Shown here in pieces: positions 18,475 through 27,347 of a stretch of DNA of 64,000 nt. The DNA is from Acetivibrio sp964564015 (GTDB lineage: Bacteria; Bacillota; Clostridia; Acetivibrionales; Acetivibrionaceae), in assembly GCA_964564015.1 (NCBI GenBank), contig CAZLZR010000008.1, forward strand, positions 1 through 64,000, written 5' to 3'. The notes under the pieces were generated by a model. That model had not been told where the DNA came from. It ran no database searches and worked only from the letters and a program-made list of their open reading frames with translations. A program made the position numbers and the translations under genes. Positions within the stretch are counted from its first letter, which is position 1, and each line of letters begins with the position of its first letter.

Positions 18475-18843
18475 GAATCCTCCCTTTTCTAATATTATTT
18501 TCTTAAAGATTTTGTTTTAACCGGTGATACATAGGAATATTTATAATATTTATTTCTATGTATTCATTTATATGGTATAATAAAATTAAGCAAGATTATA
18601 TTACCTATTAATACTATACTAGTTTTTTTGGAAAGTGCAATATTTATTTTCCGTAAAACTTTTTTAAGACCACTTAACTATTTTGCAGTTTTAATTAAAC
18701 AGATAAACTCGCTAGTTTTTTACAATTTAAATCCCGCATAAATTTTTACCTGAATAAATACATAGATATAGATAGAGATAAATATATAGATAAAAAGACA
18801 AATTTATTGAATTATTTTTCGTATCGGGAAGGAAGTGATTTTT
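18475..18843. other. AT-rich intergenic region between divergent genes
   Basis: About 370 bases separating two divergent genes, so it should hold promoters for both. I can assign none with confidence. A stretch at 18762-18792 is a degenerate repeat of ATAGATA-like units. Confidence 0.5.
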
Positions 18844-19134
18844 ATGAAAACCAGGCTCGTTTCATGTGACAGAGAATGGACATCTCTTACTATTATTGAT
18901 AAACACGGTAAGCCGATAGTTCTCGGTTATAGTGACATCGACAAAATCAAACTCGGCTATCATACCGAAAAGAAGCTTTTTAGCAAAAAAACCACTGAAA
19001 AAATTGAATTTGTCCTAAGAAGAAACGGCCAATCAATTATTCTTACAAAAGTCATGGACTGGGATTACTTCGATCAATATAAGAAAGAAGTTATTAAGTT
19101 CGCTAATGATAATAAGATCGCTATAATTGATTGA
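18844..19134 (+). CDS. Small hypothetical protein
   Basis: 96-residue, soluble, basic protein with alternating predicted strands and a C-terminal helix (WDYFDQYKKEVIKFANDN). It resembles a compact single-domain fold of the PH-like or SH3-like size, but no family is recognised. The start is placed at ATG 18844 because AAGGAAG lies about 9 bases upstream. A GTG at 18835 overlaps that site. It is transcribed alone, convergent with rarA, and has its own terminator. Confidence 0.6.
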   Translation: MKTRLVSCDREWTSLTIIDKHGKPIVLGYSDIDKIKLGYHTEKKLFSKKTTEKIEFVLRRNGQSIILTKVMDWDYFDQYKKEVIKFANDNKIAIID

Positions 19135-19157
19135 TGGTTGTTCAGTTTTTTCATTGT

Positions 19158-19187
19158 AGCTTTGGCCTTCAAGCCATGGCTTTTTTA
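19158..19187 (+). terminator. Intrinsic terminator of the small hypothetical gene
   Basis: AGCTTTGGC and GCCATGGCT form an imperfect 9-bp stem followed by TTTTTT on the plus strand, 24 bases after the stop. Confidence 0.7.
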
Positions 19188-19207
19188 TTTGTGACCTTTT
19201 CACCCTT

Positions 19208-20500
19208 TTATCTTTTGTTTCTTCTCTTCTCAAGCCATTCTTTAATTTTTGCTTCATACCCGTTAGAAGTAGGATTATAGTACACCGTACCCTTCATTTC
19301 ACTTGGCAGATATTCCTGATCTACTAAATTCCCCGGGAAATCATGTGCATATTTGTAACCTTTACCATATCCCAAATCACTCATCCCGGCAGTTACCGCA
19401 TTTCTAAGATGCATTGGAACTTCACCGGTATTTTTACTTTCAACATCACTAAGTGCCTTATTAATTGCCACATAGCAGGAATTTGACTTAGGACTTGTTG
19501 CAACGGTTATGGCAGCATGGGAGAGAATTATACGTGCTTCCGGCATACCTACCATATTTACAGCCTGTGCAGCTGCAACTGCAACCTGGAGTGCAGTCGG
19601 ATTCGCTGTACCTACATCTTCTGAAGCACAAATCATTATCCGTCTTGCCAAAAACATCGGGTCTTCCCCTGCATATAGCGCCCGGGCAAGATAAAGAACT
19701 GCAGCATCAGGGTCGCTTCCCCTCATGGATTTTATAAATGCACTTATATTATCATAATGTCCTTCACCTGTCTTATCAAACTTCAAAACCCTCTTCTGTA
19801 TACATTCTTCGATAGTTCTTATGTCGATTAATATTCTTCCGTCTTCATCCATTGTTGAAGTCAGAACCGCAAGCTCAATTGCATTTAATGCTATCCGAGC
19901 ATCACCGTTACAAAACTCGGAAACAAAATTTAGTGTTTCATTATCAATCTCAATATCATAATTTCCAAGCCCACGTTCCTTATCATTAAGAGCATTTTTT
20001 ACTATTGAAATGATTGCCTCACTACCTAAGGGCTTTAGCATAAATACCGAAGACCTCGAAATTAATGCCTTGTTTACCTCAAAGTAAGGGTTTTCCGTTG
20101 TAGCTCCAACCAAAATAATTGTTCCGTCCTCTACATAAGGTAACAATGCATCCTGTTGTGCTTTGTTAAACCGGTGTATTTCGTCAACAAAAAGCACAGT
20201 TTTTAAGCTGGGGTTAAGAATCTGGTTGCGGGTGTCTGCTACAATTCTTTTTATATCTGCAACCCCGGCTGTAACTGCGTTCAACTTTTCAAAATTTGCC
20301 TTCGTCGTGTTGGCAATAATCCTTGCTAAAGATGTTTTGCCCGTGCCGGGAGGCCCGTAAAGTATAACCGAGGTTATTCTGTCAGCTTTAATCATTCTGT
20401 AAAGAAGTTTTCCATTCCCAACAATATCCTCCTGCCCAAAAAACTCTTCTAATGTTTTAGGACGCATTCTATAGGCTAAAGGCTCCTTTTTTATCTCCAT
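19208..20500 (-). CDS. rarA: Replication-associated recombination protein RarA (MgsA)
   Basis: AAA+ ATPase of the clamp-loader group that acts at stalled replication forks. The 430-residue protein has RMRPKTLEEFFGQ at the start, Walker A GPPGTGKT at 49-56, Walker B LFVDEIHRF near 100, sensor 1 ATTENPYFEV, and the C-terminal tetramerisation region of the MgsA family (DPMFLARRIMICASEDVG, YVAINKAL, YKYAHDFPGNLV). The start is set at ATG 20500, which is preceded by AGGGATGG. Upstream in-frame TTG (20518) and ATG (20509) codons overlap that site. It stands alone, convergent with the small gene at 18844. Confidence 0.92.
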   Translation of the reverse strand: MEIKKEPLAYRMRPKTLEEFFGQEDIVGNGKLLYRMIKADRITSVILYGPPGTGKTSLARIIANTTKANFEKLNAVTAGVADIKRIVADTRNQILNPSLKTVLFVDEIHRFNKAQQDALLPYVEDGTIILVGATTENPYFEVNKALISRSSVFMLKPLGSEAIISIVKNALNDKERGLGNYDIEIDNETLNFVSEFCNGDARIALNAIELAVLTSTMDEDGRILIDIRTIEECIQKRVLKFDKTGEGHYDNISAFIKSMRGSDPDAAVLYLARALYAGEDPMFLARRIMICASEDVGTANPTALQVAVAAAQAVNMVGMPEARIILSHAAITVATSPKSNSCYVAINKALSDVESKNTGEVPMHLRNAVTAGMSDLGYGKGYKYAHDFPGNLVDQEYLPSEMKGTVYYNPTSNGYEAKIKEWLEKRRNKR

Positions 20501-20602
20501 AACAACCATCCCTATCAATTTAGTATCTGACTATTTACAAATTAAATTCCACTATCCGTACATACTTACCCTTATGTAAAATAATTTCCAAACTTCTTCA
20601 AA

Positions 20603-20633
20603 AAGCCTTGTGAAATTATATTTCACAAGGCTT
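20603..20633 (-). terminator. Intrinsic terminator of the ior-paaK-ACT operon
   Basis: Arms AAGCCTTGTGAAAT and ATTTCACAAGGCTT form a perfect 14-bp stem with a 3-nt loop. It is followed on the minus strand by a run of T, 36 bases after the ACT gene stop. Confidence 0.9.
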
Positions 20634-20668
20634 ATATCACAAGTTCATAGATTCCATGTACTTTCAAC

Positions 20669-21100
20669 TTACAATTTATATACACTTTCCGACGACAACA
20701 CCTTTATATCACCTTTAGCTAAAACATCTATAGCCTTATCTGCTTCATCAACTCTTATAATTACAAGTGCTTCATCAGAGGACTTTCCTACAAATGCATA
20801 CATGTACTCTATCCCTATTCCCTGCTTTTCCAATACAGTTAAAGCTTTTGCAAGTCCTCCCGGCCTGTCTTCAACTGCAATGGCAATTACATTTGTGGAG
20901 CTCACAGTAAACTCATTATCCTTTAATGCTTTTTCCGCTTTATCTGGATTATTGACAATAAGTCTCAAAATTCCAAAGTCAGTAGTATCAGCTATAGATA
21001 ATGCACTGATATCAATATCGTTCTGCCCTAAAATCTGTGTTACTTCCGCCAATCTTCCCGACTTGTTTTCTATGAATACAGATATTTGTTTTATAAGCAT
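20669..21100 (-). CDS. Tandem ACT-domain protein
   Basis: 143-residue protein made of two ACT domains (about residues 1-65, IKQISVFIENKSGRLAEVTQ, and 68-143, IAIAVEDRPGGLAKALTVLE). Such stand-alone ACT pairs bind amino acids and often sit beside phenylacetate-CoA ligase and indolepyruvate oxidoreductase genes, as here. A sensory or allosteric role in aromatic amino acid metabolism is therefore likely (inference). The start is taken as the second ATG (21100), giving 7 bases from GGAGGG; the first ATG (21106) is only 1 base away. It is the last gene of the operon. Confidence 0.85.
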   Translation of the reverse strand: MLIKQISVFIENKSGRLAEVTQILGQNDIDISALSIADTTDFGILRLIVNNPDKAEKALKDNEFTVSSTNVIAIAVEDRPGGLAKALTVLEKQGIGIEYMYAFVGKSSDEALVIIRVDEADKAIDVLAKGDIKVLSSESVYKL

Positions 21101-21157
21101 TACCATTCCCTCCTCAATATTATTAAAATTTCGTTTTTATTAATACACTAAACAACC

Positions 21158-22462
21158 TTAAACCAGTTTTCGTTTATCAATAACACGTTTTGCTTTTCCT
21201 TCGCTTCTTTCAATTGTCTTTGGTTCAACAAGTTTAACTTTTGCATTGATACCAATAGCACTATCTAGTTCTTTTCTGATTTTACGCTCAACTTCTTCAA
21301 TTTTTTTGACTTCATCAGAAAACATATTCTGGTTCATTTCAACCCAAACTTCAAGTTGATCCAGATTATCAATTCTATCTACGATCAGCAGATAATGCGG
21401 CGCTACTTCAGCTACTTCAAGAAGTACGCTCTCAACCTGTGACGGGAATACGTTTACTCCTCTTATAATAAGCATATCATCGGTTCTTCCCGAAACTTTT
21501 GACATTCTGACTGCAGTTCTTCCGCACTCACACTTTTCATAGTTCAGGGTAGATATATCTCTTGTCCTGTATCTTATAAGCGGCAGGCCTTCTTTTGTTA
21601 CAGTAGTAAATACAAGTTCACCTTTGCTTCCGTAAGGAAGTACCTCTTCGGTCACTGGATCTATTATTTCAGGAATGAAATGATCTTCGGCTATGTGCAT
21701 TCCACACCTTAAACTACATTCTGTAGCAACACCCGGTCCGATAATCTCGCTTAATCCATATATATCTATTGCCATAATTCCAAGTCTTTCTTCAATTTCT
21801 TTTCTCATGTTTTCAGTCCATGGCTCTGCGCCAAAAACACCTGCTTTTAATTTTAATTCTTCCTTCTTTATTCCCATCTCTTCCATTTCTTCGGCCATGA
21901 AAAGGGCGTAAGAAGGAGTACAAGCAAGAATAGTTGTTCCGAAATCCTTCATCAGTTGAAGCTGTCGTTTTGTATTACCACCTGAAATAGGGATAACCGA
22001 TGCTCCTACTCTTTCAGCTCCATAATGGGCACCTAGTCCTCCGGTAAACAACCCGTATCCGTAAGCAACCTGAATTATTGATTCCTTGCTTGCCCCAGCA
22101 TTTGTAAAAGTTCTCGCCATTACTTCAGACCATGTATCAATATCCTTTCTTGTATAACCAACAACTGTCTGCTTGCCGGTAGTTCCTGAAGAAGCATGAA
22201 TTCTTACTATTTCACTTAAGGGTGCTGCAAACAGCCCATAAGGATAGTTATCTCTTAAGTCTTGCTTATAGGTAAACGGCAAATTTCTCAAATCATCCAC
22301 AGATTTTATATCGCCAGGTTCCAAACCTTTTTTCTGCATCTTTTCCCTATAAAAAGGAACATTGTGATAAATCCTCTTGACGGTATTAATCAGCCTCTCT
22401 GACTGGACTTTCTTCATTTCTTCTCTTTGCAAACATTCAAATGTAGGATTCCAGTACTGCAT
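21158..22462 (-). CDS. paaK: Phenylacetate-CoA ligase
   Basis: Adenylate-forming enzyme that activates aryl acids with CoA and ATP. The 434-residue protein has the AMP-binding signature ASSGTTGKQTVVGYT, the substrate-pocket and hinge pattern IDIYGLSEIIGPGVATEC, YRTRDIS, and the C-terminal domain RGVNVFPSQVE ending in GKAKRVIDKRKL with the expected lysine. It is cotranscribed with iorAB, whose products make aryl-acetyl-CoA from aryl pyruvates. In this setting PaaK could run with IOR to make or use phenylacetate and indoleacetate, possibly conserving ATP (inference). Length is typical. ATG with GGGGGT upstream. Confidence 0.93.
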   Translation of the reverse strand: MQYWNPTFECLQREEMKKVQSERLINTVKRIYHNVPFYREKMQKKGLEPGDIKSVDDLRNLPFTYKQDLRDNYPYGLFAAPLSEIVRIHASSGTTGKQTVVGYTRKDIDTWSEVMARTFTNAGASKESIIQVAYGYGLFTGGLGAHYGAERVGASVIPISGGNTKRQLQLMKDFGTTILACTPSYALFMAEEMEEMGIKKEELKLKAGVFGAEPWTENMRKEIEERLGIMAIDIYGLSEIIGPGVATECSLRCGMHIAEDHFIPEIIDPVTEEVLPYGSKGELVFTTVTKEGLPLIRYRTRDISTLNYEKCECGRTAVRMSKVSGRTDDMLIIRGVNVFPSQVESVLLEVAEVAPHYLLIVDRIDNLDQLEVWVEMNQNMFSDEVKKIEEVERKIRKELDSAIGINAKVKLVEPKTIERSEGKAKRVIDKRKLV

Positions 22463-22529
22463 ACATTTCTACCCCCTGTTTTTATAAAATTACATATAGT
22501 AAACTTTTTGGTGTTACAATGAAGTAACA

Positions 22530-23111
22530 TTAGTATCCGTTATCCATATACCCGGCTTCAAAAGCTTTAAGGTTAACCTCTAGTGCTTTTGAGGGAACAT
22601 TTTGTTTTAGTGATTCAATCCAGACTTGTTTGTCTATAGCTGTAGACTTAGCCAAAAGCCCCAACAAAACAGTGTTTACAGCCTTTATGTTTCCGCACTG
22701 CTTTGCAATTTCGAGAGCATCTATTGCCACAACATTTGCAAAATTATTTTTAATTTTCTCAACTATACTTTCCGGATACTTTGCATTACCGGTTATTACA
22801 GGCATTGGATCAATTCTCTGATCATTTAGTATAAGAGTTCCATCTTTTTTTAAATAACCGATCCACCTAAGGGCTTCCAATCTCTCAAACGCTATAATAA
22901 TATCAGCCTCACCTTTTTCAATTATAGGCGAGTAAACCTTTTTACCCATTTTAACATAGGTAACAACACTTCCACCACGCTGCGACATACCATGAACTTC
23001 AGATACTTTAACATCATGATCCATTTTCATCGCTACATTTCCTAAAACTCTGCTCGCAAGCAGCGTCCCCTGTCCACCAACTCCGACTATCATTATATTA
23101 AGCTTTTCCAT
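22530..23111 (-). CDS. iorB: Indolepyruvate:ferredoxin oxidoreductase, beta subunit
   Basis: 193-residue gamma/beta-type subunit of the 2-oxoacid:ferredoxin oxidoreductase family. It begins with the glycine-rich motif MIVGVGGQGTLLASRVLG, followed by VSEVHGMSQRGGSVVTYVK, both typical of IorB. With IorA it oxidatively decarboxylates aryl pyruvates from Trp, Phe and Tyr to aryl-acetyl-CoA, reducing ferredoxin in the cytoplasm. Its ATG lies 3 bases after the iorA stop, which suggests translational coupling. The ribosome binding site (GGTGA) is within the iorA end. Confidence 0.93.
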   Translation of the reverse strand: MEKLNIMIVGVGGQGTLLASRVLGNVAMKMDHDVKVSEVHGMSQRGGSVVTYVKMGKKVYSPIIEKGEADIIIAFERLEALRWIGYLKKDGTLILNDQRIDPMPVITGNAKYPESIVEKIKNNFANVVAIDALEIAKQCGNIKAVNTVLLGLLAKSTAIDKQVWIESLKQNVPSKALEVNLKAFEAGYMDNGY

Positions 23112-23114
23112 AAT

Positions 23115-24851
23115 TTATTCACCAGCCTTTTCAAAAGCATCAAAATTACATACCTTGGTGCAAAGTGTACAACCCACACATAAAGCTTCATTTACCTCTA
23201 TATGATCACCTTTGTCAACAATAGCAGGACATCCCACAGACATACAGAGTTTACACTTTTTACACTTATCCCGGTTTATTCTGAGTGTTCCTTCAAACTT
23301 AACATGTTTTAACAACGCACAAGGTCTTTGCGATATAATAACCGACGATTCTTCAGCCTCTATTTCTTCCTTTACAACCTTTTCAAATTCCTTCAGATTA
23401 AACGGGTCTGCAATCCTTACTCTTTCTATACCTACCGCTTTGCACAGTTTTTCAAGATCCACCTGTTTTGCCGGCTCTCCCTTGATGGTAAAACCGGTTG
23501 TTGGATTGTGCTGATGACCGGTCATTCCGGTAATCGAGTTATCAAGGATTATTACCGTTGAATTTCCTTTGTTATATACTATATCAATCAGCCCTGTTAT
23601 ACCTGAGTGGATAAACGTAGAATCACCTAAAATAGCAACCGTTTTCTTTCCAAACTCAGTTCCTCTTGCCTTTTCCATACCATGTGCCGCACCGATACTT
23701 GCACCCATACAAATACATGTATCCATGCTCTGCGTGGGCGGAAGAGCTCCAAGAGTATAACAGCCAATATCTCCGCTGACTGTCAGTTTCAATTTTTTCA
23801 ATACATAATACATGCCACGGTGAGGACATCCCGGACACATAACAGGAGGTCTTACAGGTATTTCCTCGTCAGTAACGTTTACCGATTCTTTGTTTTTACC
23901 GAATATCTTATCACTTAAGAGGCTTGCACTGTACTCGCCCATTACCGGCAGGATATCTTTTCCTATCGTTTTGATACCAAGTGATTTTACAAAATCTTCT
24001 ATGAAAGGTTCAAGCTCTTCGATTACATAAAGTGTCTTAACCTGACTTGCAAACTCTTTGATTAATTTATCAGGAAGGGGATAAACCATTCCAAGCTTCA
24101 GATAAGATACATCGCCGAAAACTTCTCTTGCGTACTGATAAGCAATACCACTGGTAATAACTCCAATATCCTTGCTTCCCCACTCAATCCTGTTGAGTTC
24201 TTCTGTATTTGAAAAGTCCCTTAAATCTGCCATTCTCTTTTCAACTTCAACATGTCTCTTTCTGGCCATTGCAGGCATCATTACAAACTTTCCCGGATTC
24301 TTTACATAATCCCTAAGCTTGAAGTCAATTCTATCCGATGTTTCTACCACACTCTGTGAATGTGATACCCTTGTCGATAATCTGACAATAACCGGAGTGT
24401 CGTATTTTTCACTGATTTCAAAAGCTTTTTTAACATAATCTTTACATTCCTGGCTATCTGAAGGCTCAAGCATCGGAACCTTCGATCCCCTTGCATAAAA
24501 CCTGCTGTCCTGCTCATTCTGTGAACTGTGCATCCCGGGATCATCGGCCACCATTATTACCAAACCCCCGTTTACACCCGTGTAAGACGCTGTAAATAAT
24601 GGATCAGCAGCAACATTAAGGCCTACATGCTTCATTGAGCAAATGGATCTGGCACCGGCTATAGAAGCCCCAACAGCCACTTCAAGAGCAACCTTTTCGT
24701 TTGGTGACCATTCAGCATAAATCTCATCATATTTTGCTATATTCTCTGTTATTTCCGTACTTGGTGTGCCAGGATAAGCAGCAGCAACAGTTACGCCGGC
24801 CTCAAAAGCTCCTCTGGCGACAGCCTCATTACCAAGCATTAGTTTCTTCAT
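23115..24851 (-). CDS. iorA: Indolepyruvate:ferredoxin oxidoreductase, alpha subunit
   Basis: 578-residue catalytic subunit. The N-terminal pyruvate-binding part has AAYPGTPSTEITENIAKYDE, followed by the thiamin diphosphate domain (GDIGCYTLGALPPTQSMDTC, GDSTFIHSGITGLIDIVYN). Two C-terminal 4Fe-4S ferredoxin motifs end the protein: CKKCKLCMSVGC and CVGCTLCTKVC. The start is set at ATG 24851, 6 bases after GGGGGAT. Earlier in-frame TTG/ATG codons (24869, 24866, 24857) are too close to or before that site. First gene of iorA-iorB-paaK-ACT, with a good promoter upstream. Confidence 0.95.
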   Translation of the reverse strand: MKKLMLGNEAVARGAFEAGVTVAAAYPGTPSTEITENIAKYDEIYAEWSPNEKVALEVAVGASIAGARSICSMKHVGLNVAADPLFTASYTGVNGGLVIMVADDPGMHSSQNEQDSRFYARGSKVPMLEPSDSQECKDYVKKAFEISEKYDTPVIVRLSTRVSHSQSVVETSDRIDFKLRDYVKNPGKFVMMPAMARKRHVEVEKRMADLRDFSNTEELNRIEWGSKDIGVITSGIAYQYAREVFGDVSYLKLGMVYPLPDKLIKEFASQVKTLYVIEELEPFIEDFVKSLGIKTIGKDILPVMGEYSASLLSDKIFGKNKESVNVTDEEIPVRPPVMCPGCPHRGMYYVLKKLKLTVSGDIGCYTLGALPPTQSMDTCICMGASIGAAHGMEKARGTEFGKKTVAILGDSTFIHSGITGLIDIVYNKGNSTVIILDNSITGMTGHQHNPTTGFTIKGEPAKQVDLEKLCKAVGIERVRIADPFNLKEFEKVVKEEIEAEESSVIISQRPCALLKHVKFEGTLRINRDKCKKCKLCMSVGCPAIVDKGDHIEVNEALCVGCTLCTKVCNFDAFEKAGE

Positions 24852-24912
24852 TGACATATCCCCCATCAATATATTTATAAACTATAAGTCTGATTTAACA
24901 ACGTATTATAAC

Positions 24913-24941
24913 TATTATCAAATATAAAGCACCTATTGTCA
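24913..24941 (-). promoter_or_regulatory. Sigma-A promoter of the ior operon
   Basis: On the minus strand TTGACA (24936-24941), a 17-base spacer and GATAAT (24913-24918), about 60 bases upstream of the iorA ATG. Confidence 0.75.
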
Positions 24942-24989
24942 ATTACAAATTGTCCTTTTAGGTGCTTTTAAAAAATGTGAAGAAAAAAA

Positions 24990-25041
24990 TTGCTTCACAA
25001 TGTTTCTTCCACATTTTTCTTCACTTAAATAATATGCACCC
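24990..25041 (+). repeat. Dispersed repeat D, copy 1
   Basis: About 52 bases starting TTGCTTCACAATGTTTCTTC recur at 52148-52199 with about five differences or gaps. Here the preceding bases (GTGAAG at about 24977) can pair with CTTCAC within the unit, so a hairpin is possible. Confidence 0.7.
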
Positions 25042-25063
25042 TGTTTCTTATGTATGCACTTAA

Positions 25064-25093
25064 TAAAAAAAACGCCCGTACACTTATCGGGCA
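25064..25093 (-). terminator. Intrinsic terminator after the chemoreceptor pair
   Basis: GCCCG (25074-25078) and CGGGC (25088-25092) form a short stem. On the minus strand it is followed by eight consecutive T, 24 bases past the stop of the receptor at 25117. Confidence 0.75.
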
Positions 25094-25116
25094 TTTTTAA
25101 CTCTTCTTTGTAATAA

Positions 25117-27231
25117 TTATACATGGAAATTGTTCACTACATCTTCAAGATCCTTTGCAATGTAAAGAAGTTCCTCAGATTTTTCTACTAATTGTTCAAC
25201 CATTTTAAATTGCTCATTAGTAGTGGTATTTATATTGTCTATGTGGTCGATGTCTGTTTCTATACTTCCGCTTATACTTTCAATTATAGTTATAATATCA
25301 TTCCCCGAACTTTCAATAGAGTTTATTGATTCTTTAATATTCTCTATCTGACTGACAATTGTATTCAAAAAGCTCAGATTGTTATCAAAACTGTCTACAA
25401 CACTTGTAATAGTATGTTCACTTTCATTTACAACTCCATTTAAGGATGATACTGAAGTCCCTGCTTTTTCAATCTTTCCAACAATATTTCTTACCTTATT
25501 ATCAATACTTGATACAAACTCCTTTGACTGTATTGACAGTTTCTTTATTTCTTCCGCTACAAGTGCAAAGCTTCTACCGTAAACACCGGCTTTTGCTGAT
25601 TCAATTGTTGCATTTAAAGCTAAAAGTCTGGTCTGGTCTGAAATTCTTGTTATGGCCTGCGTTATTTTTCCAATCTCGGAAGATGCTAAAATAAGTTCTC
25701 TGAATTCTGCGCTTATGTTATTCATGGCTTTTTTAATATTGTCAGACATATTGTATAGCAAAGAGACGGAATTTTTGTTTAAATCACTTAACTGCCTTGA
25801 TTTTAAAACAATCTCATCGGTAACTTCTATATTACCTTTCGCCCTGTAGATCCTGTCTTTAATTTCATCAACTTCTTTCTTTCCTAAAACTATGTTGCCG
25901 GACTGTTTATGGAAGTCATCTGTAAGCATCTGCAAAAGTGAATTGAGTTCTTCAATAGATGCGTAGTTTTCTTCACATGAAGCTGAGAGTGTCTGTGAAG
26001 AATCAATGGAAATAAAAGATGCACTCCTTACTTTGACAACAAGTTCTTTCAGACTTCGCACCATACTTTCAAAGCTTTTTTCAAGGTAACCAATCTCATC
26101 TTTTCTGTCGATTTTGAACTCAATGTTAAGGTTTCCCTTCTTGACTTCATCCATTTTTCCCATTAATTTTCTGAAAGCTTTCGTAATGTCCCTGGTTATA
26201 ACAATTGAAAGCAATAGCCCTATAGCCATTAATACTATGCTTAAAACTATAATCCTTAACATTACTTTATTGATACTTGCAAAAATATCTTTAGTCCTGG
26301 TTACAGATACCAACGTCCACCCTAGAGGTGTGTTAGCTATACTTTCTATTGTTTCATGTGTAATTACAGAGACTTCACCGCCTACTGATTCAGTTATTAT
26401 ATTTTCAACAGGAACATCCTTTGTTTCGGGCTTTATTCGTTTAAAAATATCTTCGGAAATATACCTTAAGTCTTTGTTTTCGGAGGTGTTGATATCTTTT
26501 AACAAAAGTCCTCCGTGGTCTATTCTATTCCCATTATAAACCAAATTCCCATTCATTCCCACTATATAAAACTGACCATTATTTGTAAGGTTAACATCTT
26601 TAACTACATCAGTTATCACTGTCTCTTTTATAAACAGATACAATGTACCAACACTTTTTAAACTCGTTGATGCATAAATACTCTTTGCAAGGGTAATTAT
26701 CCTGCCGCCTTTAGGAATAGTACTTCCGTTAATGTCTATATCCTGTGCATAGGTATCAAACCACATTGATTTGGATTTGCTGTCAATATAAGTCTTAACA
26801 GTTGATGAATTCTCAATAGAATAATCACTTCTCACTGCTTTCTGCCCGGAAGTAACCGTTCTATTTTTCGGTGTAACAACAAGAGCAAGATCAAGGTCTA
26901 AGTTTGAATCTACATAATCGGACAATAAAGTCTTTATTTCAGACTGATATCTATTTTGTTCTGCTTCATCCTTTGCGCTATCCATTTTTATTATTCTTTG
27001 AGCGACTTCATCATCTCTGCTTATCTCCATTGCCATAGTATCTATACCTTCAAGAATTATCTGCAGATTATTAGTAGTCTGATTTATTACTTCATAAGTT
27101 CCTTTTGAGTTCTGCTCAAGCAATGTGTCCTGAATGATTTTAAAAGTCATAATAAATGAAATGGATAAAGAGACAATTATTATAACAGTAAGTGCAGTAA
27201 TTTTAATACTTATCTTCATATTCTTCAGCAT
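25117..27231 (-). CDS. Methyl-accepting chemotaxis protein, tandem paralogue 2
   Basis: 704-residue chemoreceptor. A membrane helix near residues 9-31, an extracellular Cache-type sensor of about 280 residues, a second helix near 320-345 (INKVMLRIIVLSIVLMAIGL), a HAMP domain (KKGNLNIEFKIDRKDEIGYL) and the MCP signalling domain follow in order. The hairpin tip is atypical: QTRLLALNATIESAKAGVYG then RSFALVAEEIKKL, where most receptors have AGE-x-GRGFAVVA. It is the same length as, and closely similar throughout to, the gene at 27348, so the two arose by tandem duplication. ATG with GAGGAGG. 116 bases separate the pair. Confidence 0.93.
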   Translation of the reverse strand: MLKNMKISIKITALTVIIIVSLSISFIMTFKIIQDTLLEQNSKGTYEVINQTTNNLQIILEGIDTMAMEISRDDEVAQRIIKMDSAKDEAEQNRYQSEIKTLLSDYVDSNLDLDLALVVTPKNRTVTSGQKAVRSDYSIENSSTVKTYIDSKSKSMWFDTYAQDIDINGSTIPKGGRIITLAKSIYASTSLKSVGTLYLFIKETVITDVVKDVNLTNNGQFYIVGMNGNLVYNGNRIDHGGLLLKDINTSENKDLRYISEDIFKRIKPETKDVPVENIITESVGGEVSVITHETIESIANTPLGWTLVSVTRTKDIFASINKVMLRIIVLSIVLMAIGLLLSIVITRDITKAFRKLMGKMDEVKKGNLNIEFKIDRKDEIGYLEKSFESMVRSLKELVVKVRSASFISIDSSQTLSASCEENYASIEELNSLLQMLTDDFHKQSGNIVLGKKEVDEIKDRIYRAKGNIEVTDEIVLKSRQLSDLNKNSVSLLYNMSDNIKKAMNNISAEFRELILASSEIGKITQAITRISDQTRLLALNATIESAKAGVYGRSFALVAEEIKKLSIQSKEFVSSIDNKVRNIVGKIEKAGTSVSSLNGVVNESEHTITSVVDSFDNNLSFLNTIVSQIENIKESINSIESSGNDIITIIESISGSIETDIDHIDNINTTTNEQFKMVEQLVEKSEELLYIAKDLEDVVNNFHV

Positions 27232-27347
27232 GTGATTTCCTCCTCTATTGGAGCTAATATCGGTTTCTATATATACCTCGTGCTTTTGAACATCCTATGA
27301 TTTTTTCTGATCAACCAAATCCACATGACAAGTCAAATTTCATTTTA

